Source: Opitutales bacterium
Lineage (GTDB): Bacteria > Verrucomicrobiota > Verrucomicrobiia > Opitutales > Intestinicryptomonadaceae
NCBI GenBank assembly: GCA_017633865.1
Contig: JAGBOM010000012.1
Location: 1-14,042, forward strand
Length of the DNA: 14,042 nt
Direction of reading: 5' to 3'
Below the pieces are notes generated by a model. It had not been told where the DNA came from and did not search any database. It saw only the letters and a program-made list of their open reading frames with translations. Each line of letters starts with the position of its first letter. The first letter of the stretch is position 1. Shown here piece after piece: positions 7,112-13,794 of the stretch. Made by a program: the position numbers and the translations under genes.

Positions 7112-8993
7112 CGACTTTGCCCTTCATGTTGGATTTATTTTGTTCGGATGGGGATAATATGGGTTTCAATGTTTCTGTTAAAGCGTTCATGTATCCATTT
7201 TTATCTACTTCGCACCAGCGCAGGGGATCCAAATAAGATGTATCCTCGGCGGTGTAATATTTTAAGAAAATATTGCGCGTGCACATGGGAATAAAGCAAG
7301 ACCCGTTTTTGTCTTTTGTTATTATGCAAAAACGTTTGCAAAGAAACGGGGCGTCTTTGTATTCCTGATTGGTTGGACTATCAAGCAAAGTCAGATTGTC
7401 TATCTTGTCTTTGTCTCCGGATGCCTTTCCGTTTTCTCCGAAGTGAACGTTTATTTTTGCGTAGTATTCTTGGAATTTTTTTTGATCCCAATTTTTCAGC
7501 AATGTCTCGCCTTCCGCTTTTAAGCCGGCTATAGGATTATCGTTATCGTCAGTTATTTTAGAAAAAAACGATTCTTTTTCCAACGCCTTCAATACAACTT
7601 CTACCCAGCCTTGTTTTTCCTCCAATTTCTGCAAAACATTAGAGTCGTTTTTAGAATCTATATGCTCTATATCCCATTTTTTGTTATAAAATTTTTCAAA
7701 AGGGAAACGCATTGTGTCATGCTTTATGTAAGATTCAATATTAAATAGTAGCAAAATTTTGCGAATTTTTTCCGGCTCATCGTATCTTAATTCTTTTACT
7801 GAATCTATATTCATAGATAATTCTTCTTGTATAATTTGGCGTAACGCGCCGATGCTCTTTTCTTTAGTCCATTCGCCCGCGTTTTTACGTTTGTCCTCTA
7901 TTTTGTTGTATATTTCATAAATCGACTTGCCGTTTGCTACAAGGTAGCCTATATAATGATAATATGATTTGTCTTCATACCAAGATATTAAGCGGTCGAA
8001 AGCTTTTCGAACTTTCAGCCAAGCTTCGGACATATTTTTTATTTTAAGACTCTTCCAGAATGTATCTAATTTGCCATTTCCATTATTGGGATCGCAATCG
8101 TATAAATTCTGAAATTTTCTGTAAGCCCAATCGTTATCCGTTTTAGAAACATTTCTTTCTGTAAAAAAGTCGAAAAGTAAATCCATTCGTGTTTGGCATT
8201 CTTTGTCTTTGCTTAAAAAGAACCAAAATTTGTCGTCATGGAATCTTTTTTCCATTTGATTCCATTCCATTATAAAACAATCGAGGTTTAGGCGATTTTC
8301 GGATGCAGAATCTGTTTTTTCCCATTTTAAAATAAAAAGCGCTTTTATCAATTCCGAATTTGTAAGGGCGATTTTTCCTTTATTTAGGCGGTTAAAAATT
8401 TTTATACTGTCCAAATCTTTATAACTTTCATCTACTGCATACCAAATAATTTTTACATTGCGATCTGCTTTTTCGTCTGTAAGCACCTCGAAGATTCTAT
8501 TTACAATGGAAATACCTTTCCCTTTCCACCAATTTTCAATTTCCTTCTTGGCTTCGTACAGGTAAAAACTGTCTATATCATTACTGGGATCTATTTTGCC
8601 AAAGTTTAAATTTTCCCTGCTTAGATATTCTAATTCATAGATATTTTCCTTTAATTTTTTTGCGAAATCCGGCGCAACTCTATCTTTAAAAGAATCCAAA
8701 ATAAGTTTTATTGTGGTCAAACGTTGCTGTCCGTCCAGCACTTCCCATTTTTCTCTATCTTCCTTAGCAGCGATAGGCTGTTTCTTAACGACAATAGGCT
8801 GTAAATAATAAACCTTTGAGTCTTTTTCTTTTGAGAATCTATCAATATCCTCCAACAGATCGGTTATTTGCTTCTTTTCCCATCTGAATCCGCGTTGAAA
8901 TGACGGTATGACGAATGAATATTTTCCGTTTAGAAGCTCTGCGACAGCCATTGGCTTAAAATTATTATAATTTTCCGTTGTCATAATATTCAT
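7095..8993 (-). CDS. DUF262-DUF1524 (HNH) protein, GmrSD/SspE-like nuclease (first gene of the pair)
   Basis: A 632-residue protein starting at ATG 8993 (AGGGA about 10 bases ahead). The DUF262 domain has IPSFQRGFRWEKKQI (29-43), VLDGQQRLTTIKLIL (85-99) and FNRLNKGKIALTNSELIKAL (200-219). The C-terminal DUF1524 nuclease domain has WDIEHIDSKND (440-450), where His444 is the expected metal/catalytic residue. It also has NLTLLDSPTNQ (533-543) and APFLCKRF (548-555), the usual second half of the domain. Relatives with this order (GmrSD, SspE) cleave or nick modified or unmodified invader DNA with nucleotide control. The overlapping downstream gene supplies a second DUF262 domain, so the two probably act as one system. 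A TTG 67 codons upstream would extend the frame but is not supported by a ribosome-binding site. Confidence 0.88.
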   Translation of the reverse strand: MNIMTTENYNNFKPMAVAELLNGKYSFVIPSFQRGFRWEKKQITDLLEDIDRFSKEKDSKVYYLQPIVVKKQPIAAKEDREKWEVLDGQQRLTTIKLILDSFKDRVAPDFAKKLKENIYELEYLSRENLNFGKIDPSNDIDSFYLYEAKKEIENWWKGKGISIVNRIFEVLTDEKADRNVKIIWYAVDESYKDLDSIKIFNRLNKGKIALTNSELIKALFILKWEKTDSASENRLNLDCFIMEWNQMEKRFHDDKFWFFLSKDKECQTRMDLLFDFFTERNVSKTDNDWAYRKFQNLYDCDPNNGNGKLDTFWKSLKIKNMSEAWLKVRKAFDRLISWYEDKSYYHYIGYLVANGKSIYEIYNKIEDKRKNAGEWTKEKSIGALRQIIQEELSMNIDSVKELRYDEPEKIRKILLLFNIESYIKHDTMRFPFEKFYNKKWDIEHIDSKNDSNVLQKLEEKQGWVEVVLKALEKESFFSKITDDNDNPIAGLKAEGETLLKNWDQKKFQEYYAKINVHFGENGKASGDKDKIDNLTLLDSPTNQEYKDAPFLCKRFCIITKDKNGSCFIPMCTRNIFLKYYTAEDTSYLDPLRWCEVDKNGYMNALTETLKPILSPSEQNKSNMKGKVDEQNG

Positions 8994-9494
8994 TATTTCA
9001 TGTTCCCTAAATATATCAAGTATTTTTTTATACACAGCGAGAGCGACAAGATATGGCGCATCCAATTTTTTGCCGAGAATTCGCGCTCTTAAAAACAGCG
9101 GCAGTCGCGTATTTTTTTTGAAAAGTATGTGCAAGATGTCTTCACGATATTCTTTTACACGGTATCGAAAAAATTTATAAGCGGCGTCAGGCAAGAAAAA
9201 GACTAATTATAGCAAGAAAAATCGCGGAGCGGAATGAAAACTTTTTCGCGGGATTGTTTGGCAAGGTTTGGGCGGATCTAAATCTAATCATGGATTCGCG
9301 GCTCTGATAGTCATCTTTACTTTTATCTTTAACATTCCAAGCCTGTAAGGCGTGCTTGAAATTTTTAGGCATATTCACTATGCGAAAAGTTTTAGGCTCC
9401 CGCCTGACCGCCGCGCAAAGGGGGAGGGCGACGAATTTTGCCGCCCACTAAATTTCCGCTAAAACGAAAATTTTATTGAATTGAAAGCGCTCTT
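8994..9494. other. Region upstream of the DUF262 operon; no supported gene
   Basis: This lies between the divergent DUF262 operon and the Rhs locus and must carry promoters for both, but I find no convincing -35/-10 pair. Bases 8994-9194 are open in frame with the DUF262-DUF1524 gene and encode a basic, plausible-looking stretch (KFFRYRVKEYREDILHILF and onward), bounded upstream by a stop at 9207-9209. A second minus-strand frame (9187-9378, GTG start, 63 codons) ends in a hydrophobic SAIFLAIISLFLA. Neither has a ribosome-binding site or a known motif. They may be remnants of a displaced gene. Near 9428-9450 GGGCG and CGCCC arms could pair but lack a T-run. Confidence 0.4.
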
Positions 9495-10512
9495 ATGAAA
9501 ATCCGAAAATTAAAACTATTGGCAGTCTTGTTTGCGGCGTTTTCGCTGGGCTTTTTTAGTGCCGACATCCGCTTCAAAACATATATCAAAGCGACATGGT
9601 CCTGCCCGCGGGCGAGGAAAACATCGTGGCTGGCGTGTCGAGCCGCACGCAGGCGGCGGCAATCCAGTTTTGGCAATATCCGGCGAGAACGCCAACGCAA
9701 TGTTTAACGATATTCTGGGCACAAGCCTTGGCATCGCAAAAGATGGGGGATATTCCGCTATTGACAAAACGCGCTTCGGCGCCGATAGTACCGATAAAAC
9801 ATCGTTCTTTACAGGCAAGCCATATGTCGAAGACTTAGGCTACGCATTCCTCTTCCGCAACTACCGAGCAGATCTTGGCAAGTGGCAAATGCGCGACCTT
9901 ATCGGCTACCCCGATGGCTGGAACAATCTGGCGTATTGTGGAAATGTTCCTTCTATGTCATTTGATTTATTTGGAACGGAATGGGAGTGGGCAGTATCAC
10001 AAAGAGGAGTATCTGGGTTTCAACATACATGGATTGAAGGAAAAAATAATCAAACTGGAGAGAGAGTAACATATTCAGGACTCACTCCGAATACCACAGC
10101 AGGGAGTTCTTCAGGCGGTATTTCCTCAGGCGGTGGATCGAATGGAAGTTTTGCAAGTTCACCTGATATAAGCGGGAAGGAAGGATCGCTTAATTTATAC
10201 AGAAACGCTTCATGTGATTATGACACAAAAACATGGGGGACTGAAAACAGCGTCAAATTGCCGCTAATGAATGGGATGTCAGGAGATGTTATAGCTAATG
10301 CGCTTAACGATTTTTATCATTCATACAAGCAAGATACGATTCCCTACGGTGCTACAACGATGGGTCTTGACGATTTTAATTGCAATAGCCTGACGGCGAC
10401 ATTATTGTATAAATTAGGATTTACATATGATCAAATTAGCGATATCTTTGGTGCATTACTAGGGAATCATTGGGGATGGAATACAAGATTACCAACTTCA
10501 GCATTTGAATAA
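9495..10512 (+). pseudogene. Rhs-family tip: signal peptide, Rhs core and C-terminal toxin-like domain, broken by frameshifts
   Basis: Three frames together encode one protein. Frame one (from ATG 9495) gives a signal peptide, MKIRKLKLLAVLFAAFSLGF. Frame two (about 9570-9660) reads LQNIYQSDMVLPAGEENIVA and on to TQAAAI. Frame three (from about 9664 to TAA 10512) reads PVLAISGENANAMF, then the Rhs core FFTGKPYVEDLGYAFLFRNY, RADLGKW and IGYPDGWNNLAYC. Restoring one C at 9664-9665 joins frames two and three, and the intact copy at 11095 has exactly that CCC. After the core comes a Gly/Ser linker (SSSGGISSGGGSNGSF, about 10110-10155) and then a domain of about 110 residues. That domain contains NDFYHSYK and DDFNCNSLTATLLYKLGF (Cys codon at 10381), the pattern of permuted papain-like toxins. 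The toxin domain itself is intact; whether anything is expressed depends on a start in frame three. Confidence 0.7.
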
Positions 10513-10534
10513 AATAAATTTGTACAGGTATAGT

Positions 10535-10975
10535 ATGATTAAAATAATTAGATTATTAGCGTTAATTGTTATCCCGATTGTGGCGCATGCTGCGTCTAAA
10601 AATAATGATTTTGATGGAACAATTTGGTGTACTTATGGTAATGATAATGTCCCTGGTACTATCTTATATTTTAAAGGTACGCATTATGTTGAGATATATC
10701 CATCTTTTAAGGGCGGATACATTAAGCCTAAAGAATGTGTAAAATATTTCGTCGCGCATAAAAATAAGATTACAGAAATCGTATCATTGTGCATCCCAAG
10801 TTTGCCGCCATATATCTACGATAGTAAATACAGCATCCTTACTCTTACATGGCCTATGGGTAAGGGCATTACAATTTATAAAAATCTGTCGGAAAAAGAA
10901 GCGAATGAGATTATTAAGAATTTTTCACTTTCGGATATAGACTTTTCTAAATTGGAAATTCGTAGATCTGAATAA
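10535..10975 (+). CDS. Small exported protein, candidate immunity protein for the Rhs toxin domain
   Basis: A 146-residue product from ATG 10535, which has AGGT 5 bases ahead. The TTG at 10505 is rejected because it lacks a ribosome-binding site and would push the signal peptide inside. Residues 1-19 (MIKIIRLLALIVIPIVAHA) are a clean type I signal peptide with AHA-A cleavage. The mature protein is small and beta-rich (GTIWCTYGNDNVPGTILYFK, YVEIYPSF, YSILTLTWPMGKGITIYK) with Cys31, Cys67 and Cys84, and ends in two polar helices. It starts 22 bases behind the Rhs toxin gene and shares its low GC content. Position, size and export suggest an immunity protein that neutralises the toxin outside the cytoplasm. 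No family is recognised; function is inferred from context. Confidence 0.65.
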   Translation: MIKIIRLLALIVIPIVAHAASKNNDFDGTIWCTYGNDNVPGTILYFKGTHYVEIYPSFKGGYIKPKECVKYFVAHKNKITEIVSLCIPSLPPYIYDSKYSILTLTWPMGKGITIYKNLSEKEANEIIKNFSLSDIDFSKLEIRRSE

Positions 10976-11022
10976 ATAAAATTCTTCTATGAAATTCCTT
11001 ATATTTTAAAAGTAGTGTCGAA

Positions 11023-11172
11023 ATGCAGGTTTGGGACGAACCTGCGCTTATTGATAGAAGCTGTAAAGATGTATCGACGATTCCTATGCATGAAGCGGCA
11101 ATCCCGTTCTCGTCCATATCCGGCGAAAATGTAGGCACAATGTTTAGTGGCATATTTTTACAGGTTATGTAG
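11023..11172 (+). pseudogene. Second Rhs core remnant (displaced tip fragment)
   Basis: The frame from 11023 to TAG 11172 encodes 49 residues. AAIPFSSISGENVGTMFSGI matches AAIPVLAISGENANAMFNDI, which the frame-corrected core at 9656-9718 encodes. The DNA also matches, starting GCGGCAATCC at 11095 and sharing ATATCCGGCGA. Similarity fades after base 11150 and ahead of about 11085. There is no Rhs core or toxin behind it; an unrelated esterase remnant follows. It is therefore a fragment left after recombination, not a gene. Confidence 0.6.
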
Positions 11173-11197
11173 TAAGAGCGTATTTGAAATTAGTATT

Positions 11198-11590
11198 ATG
11201 AAAAAATTTTCTCTTTTCTTTATGCTGCTTATCTTTGTTGCAAGCCTGTTTGCCGAAGGGCAAATAGGCTATGTGGAGGTGCAGGGGAAGGGGAAGGAGA
11301 ATAGAAACTGCAAGATTTGGTATCGCGTGCCGAGTTCGTACAAGGAAAATTCAAAATCCAAATTCAGGGTTTTGATTTTCTTTGGCGGGCGAAATTTTTC
11401 TGGGGACAAGCAGTTAAACAAGCCCTCCTGGAATAATTTCGCCGACGAGCTCGGCATATTCATCGTCTCGCCCTCTTTTGTGAACGAGGAGTACTGGCAG
11501 GGCAAAGGCTGGTCGGGCCGCGCGCTAATCGAGGGCTTGCAGAAAATCAAGAGGCTCTACAACATCTCCGACGAAAACCTGTTCTTCTAA
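11198..11590 (+). pseudogene. Exported alpha/beta-hydrolase esterase, truncated before the active-site serine
   Basis: ATG 11198 opens a signal peptide (MKKFSLFFMLLIFVASLFA). The mature part resembles PHB-depolymerase/LpqC-like esterases: CKIWYRVPSSY, then FRVLIFFGGRNFSGD (strand plus the oxyanion-region glycines), WNNFADELGIFIVSPSF, then EEYWQGKGWSGRALIEGLQK, and finally LYNISDENLFF followed at once by TAA. In this family the next residues should be a GYSAG-type nucleophile elbow, so the serine, aspartate and histidine of the triad are all missing. 130 residues remain of an expected 250-330. The stop overlaps the convergent stop of the gene at 11587, placing the break exactly where the HipBA-linked block begins. 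It would be inactive as it stands. Confidence 0.65.
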
Positions 11591-12036
11591 GCTATCGCGC
11601 TTTCAATGGAGCTGTATAATTTGCCGCCTGCGCGATCCGCGGAAGTGTCGTCAAGAATGCGCAGTATGACTTCGTCATGCCCTAATTCTTCAAGCACCTT
11701 GGATAATTCCTGAACCTTGTAAAACTCGTCAATAAGCGACATTACCCACTTTCGCTTGCGGACAGAAAGCTTGAAAAATTCAAACTTGGCGGAACGCTCT
11801 CCGCCAAACATCTGAGTCCATGCCTTGCAGGAAATCTTCTGGTGGTTGTTGTACTTGTCAGAAGCGAAATATCCGTCCAGACGAACCTTCCGCAAGCGAT
11901 AGTAAAAATCGTTTCTCTGAACGATAACCCAAATCCCGACCGCCTTCATCGGCAATTCGAAAATTTCCGCCATTTCAGGAGTGATCTTGAATTTCTCAAA
12001 CCCTTCCGTTGATATCTTTGTCTTGCTTATCATCAT
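11587..12036 (-). CDS. Unknown 149-residue basic protein X, linked to hipBA
   Basis: The gene lies directly downstream of hipA, 55 bases after its stop, in the same direction. It starts ATGATG at 12036/12033 behind AAAGG. The second ATG (148 residues) has the better spacing (4 bases), the first almost none. I recognise no family. The protein is rich in Lys/Arg and aromatics: EGFEKFKITPEMAEIFELPM, AVGIWVIVQRNDFYYRLRKV, KISCKAWTQMFGGER, then a helical LSVRKRKWVMSLIDEFYKVQ and VLEELGHDEVILRILDD. No membrane span or signal peptide, so probably cytoplasmic. It has its own promoter (12058-12086). A degraded second copy of its promoter and first 18 codons sits at 13543-13718, so it belongs to a repeated family. 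A role in modulating HipA is possible but only by position. Confidence 0.6.
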   Translation of the reverse strand: MMISKTKISTEGFEKFKITPEMAEIFELPMKAVGIWVIVQRNDFYYRLRKVRLDGYFASDKYNNHQKISCKAWTQMFGGERSAKFEFFKLSVRKRKWVMSLIDEFYKVQELSKVLEELGHDEVILRILDDTSADRAGGKLYSSIESAIA

Positions 12037-12107
12037 ACCTTTGTCCCTATGGCATCTATACTACCACACCAGACAAAAATACGCAACATTTTTATTTATT
12101 ATTTTTA
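11984..12107. repeat. Diverged repeat, copy 1 (promoter and start of gene X, last codons of hipA)
   Basis: This aligns with 13592-13718 along its whole length in the same orientation, with scattered substitutions and two single-base gaps. It includes a perfect 28-base match (12080-12107 with 13691-13718). The unit spans the first 18 codons of X, its ribosome-binding site and promoter, and the final codons of hipA. Confidence 0.75.
12058..12086 (-). promoter_or_regulatory. Promoter of gene X
   Basis: Reading on the minus strand, TTGCGT (complement of 12081-12086) is followed after 17 bases by TAGTAT (complement of 12058-12063). The ATG of X lies about 22 bases beyond the -10 box. In the second copy (13668-13697) the -35 box is identical, the -10 box is CAGTAT and the spacer is 18, so the element is conserved. 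The -35 box sits 6 bases past the hipA stop. Confidence 0.55.
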
Positions 12108-13180
12108 GACAATATTTCTCTTGTATTATCGAGAATATTTTTCGCAAGCTTTTTCGAAATAGACGCTTGCTTCGCGACTTCGATAATGTCGTCGATTGTA
12201 GGATTGCCCTTGCCGTTTATCGACGTTGTATGCATATCGTTAAAGCCCGAGCTTGGCAGCATATCATATGCGGGAGACAACCTCCACGAGCCGTCTTTGT
12301 ATTGGAATGAAAAATTTTTGGAATGGTCGTCTTTGTTTTCTATCAGCACGTTGAAAACCATTCTGCGGAATAATTGGACAATCTGATTTTGGTCTTTTGT
12401 AAGGTCTTTGCAAACGGCGAGCAAATCGGAATAATCAAGGCTCGGCAACCTATAATACGCGTTCAATAATCCTGACGCCGAGATTGTGTGCACGCGCCCG
12501 TTAGGAGTTCTGTCGAAACGCTCCGCCGCAAAATATTTGCCTTTTATCAGGCGCGTTTCGGGCATATCAATCTGGCAGTCTTTTGCCAACAACGAGTACT
12601 TGTATTCGATTTCGCCGATATTCTTTTTGTCATAGCTTGACCTAAATTTAACAAGCCACTCCTTGCCGTTAATCTGCGCAAACACCTTTGGGCGGGCTCC
12701 GCCTGACGAGCCGCCATTTTTGTAAATTTCTTCAAGCGAGCCGCTGTCAATTTTCTTCTCTTCGAGAATCTTTTGGCACGCCGATGAAATCTTGTCGAAA
12801 TCCTTAAAATGCGCGTTTGCCGCAAAGCTGTTGTCTGGTCGATATTCCAACGCTCCGCGCCCGTTTGAGCCAATTAGCGAAAGCCTGTCTAAAATGGAAA
12901 GCTTCGATAAATCCTTACCTTGCTCTTTCAGAAACCTATCGAGCAGCAATGTGCCCCAGCCGTCGGGAAGAGAGTCGTCAAATACGCCGAAATTGCCGTC
13001 AAACGGGTCGCGCTCGGCTATAAAGACTTTCTTTTCAAGAGGCAGAACATACGGCGAAATTGAAAATCCGCTTTCAAGAAAATCGGCGTCATACTCAAAC
13101 GCGCAAAGGCCATCGGACGTCAGCGCAATGCGCCCGACAAGCGAATTTGAAAGCCATACCTCCACAAAATTCTTATCCAT
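12092..13180 (-). CDS. hipA: HipA-family serine/threonine kinase toxin
   Basis: HipA kinases phosphorylate translation factors (glutamyl-tRNA synthetase in E. coli), causing growth arrest and persistence. The 362-residue length suits a compact HipA. The N-terminal subdomain has LPDGWGTLLLDRFL (71-84) and LIGSNGRGALEYRP (102-115). The kinase core has GGSSGGARPK (156-165), the flexible loop whose serine is autophosphorylated in relatives. It also has WLVKF with Lys178, AERFDR (219-224), NKDDHSKNF (282-290) with Asp284 as catalytic base, and LSPAYDM (301-307) with metal-binding Asp306. All key residues are present, so it should be active. The ATG at 13180 overlaps the end of hipB by 8 bases, a typical coupled hipBA pair. 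The last codons lie inside the repeat shared with 13592-13718. Confidence 0.93.
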   Translation of the reverse strand: MDKNFVEVWLSNSLVGRIALTSDGLCAFEYDADFLESGFSISPYVLPLEKKVFIAERDPFDGNFGVFDDSLPDGWGTLLLDRFLKEQGKDLSKLSILDRLSLIGSNGRGALEYRPDNSFAANAHFKDFDKISSACQKILEEKKIDSGSLEEIYKNGGSSGGARPKVFAQINGKEWLVKFRSSYDKKNIGEIEYKYSLLAKDCQIDMPETRLIKGKYFAAERFDRTPNGRVHTISASGLLNAYYRLPSLDYSDLLAVCKDLTKDQNQIVQLFRRMVFNVLIENKDDHSKNFSFQYKDGSWRLSPAYDMLPSSGFNDMHTTSINGKGNPTIDDIIEVAKQASISKKLAKNILDNTREILSKNNK

Positions 13181-13499
13181 TTTTAGACGCTCTTTTCCTG
13201 TTGGGTTTTCCCTTTATTACCTCTTCAATCGAAGAATATTCGCGCTTCGTAAAAAGATTTTTTATGTCTCCTACGAGGTCGAAAAACTTGGCTATTTCCA
13301 CCAATTTTCGCAGGGAAATCTCGCCGGTAGATTCAAACCGCCTGTACGTCGGAAGAGCTATTCCAACCTTTGACGCAAAGTCCTTTTGCGAAATATTCCG
13401 CCCCAAACGCATGGCGCGAACATTCCCCGCCACGACCTTCATAAGATCCGAAGTTGAAACATTTTTATTTCGCACAACTGATAATATATTATTACTCAT
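13173..13499 (-). CDS. hipB: HipB-like XRE-family antitoxin
   Basis: A 108-residue protein with one helix-turn-helix domain at about 24-78: MRLGRNISQKDFASKVGIAL is helix 1-2 and turn, PTYRRFESTG the recognition helix region, ISLRKLVEIAKFFDL the closing helices. The 30-residue tail (KREYSSIEEVIKGKPNRKRA) is basic and likely contacts HipA. It should bind HipA and repress the shared promoter. ATG 13499 follows a sigma70-type promoter at 13518-13546. No Shine-Dalgarno is visible. Two identical AT-rich sites, one on the -10 box and one on the start of the gene, fit autoregulation. A short stretch matching its tail (EYSSIE) reappears at 13738-13764. Confidence 0.9.
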   Translation of the reverse strand: MSNNILSVVRNKNVSTSDLMKVVAGNVRAMRLGRNISQKDFASKVGIALPTYRRFESTGEISLRKLVEIAKFFDLVGDIKNLFTKREYSSIEEVIKGKPNRKRASKNG

Positions 13500-13546
13500 T
13501 TGCTTTTTACGCTACAAATAACAATATATTATTAATAAAAAGTCAA
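13483..13546 (-). promoter_or_regulatory. hipBA promoter with two identical candidate operator sites
   Basis: On the minus strand TTGACT (complement of 13541-13546) and TGTTAT (complement of 13518-13523) are 17 bases apart. The 12-base word AATATATTATTA occurs at 13523-13534, in the spacer next to the -10 box, and again at 13483-13494, over the first codons of hipB, exactly 40 bases apart (near four helical turns). This spacing would place two HipB dimers on the same DNA face. Confidence 0.6.
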
Positions 13547-13647
13547 GATGTTTTTGCTAAAAATGTGCGTTTTTTTAGACAAATTCTGGAAATAATCTCA
13601 AACTTCTCAAACCCGCTCGTTGAAATCATAGCCTTGCTTGCCATCAT
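13543..13647 (-). pseudogene. Truncated second copy of gene X (first 18 codons)
   Basis: Starting ATGATG at 13647, the frame reads MMASKAMISTSGFEKFEI, against MMISKTKISTEGFEKFKI at the start of X, and then runs into unrelated sequence and a TGA at 13543-13545. The ribosome-binding site (AAGG) and promoter are also conserved. The break lies just upstream of the hipB promoter, so insertion of the present hipBA block probably removed the rest. Confidence 0.65.
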
Positions 13648-13718
13648 ACCTTGCCTCCGCGGCACCTATACTGCCACCGCAGGCAAAAAATACGCAACAT
13701 TTTTATTTATTATTTTTA
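13592..13718. repeat. Diverged repeat, copy 2
   Basis: Partner of 11984-12107 in direct orientation, 1.6 kb away, flanking hipBA. It shares a perfect 28-base block, the -35 box, ribosome-binding site and start codons. Beyond 13718 the copy is no longer hipA-like; at 13738-13764 it resembles the tail of hipB instead (22 of 28 bases match 13214-13241, both ending GAATATTC). This suggests an internal deletion of an older hipBA. Confidence 0.7.
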
Positions 13719-13794
13719 AATTATATTTACCTGTATTTATAGTATCTTCAATGGACGAATATTCAGGTAAGAAGCAATAGTTATTTTTGCGCAA

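Noticed and set aside
9187-9378. 63-codon minus-strand frame with hydrophobic C-terminus
   Set aside because: GTG start, no ribosome-binding site, no recognised family; kept only as a note in the region entry.
12547-13521. Open frames antisense to or overlapping hipA and hipB
   Set aside because: Shadows of two well-supported genes.
13454-13780. 108-codon plus-strand frame across the hipB promoter and second repeat copy
   Set aside because: It runs antisense to hipB and the X remnant through AT-rich repeat sequence and has no motif.
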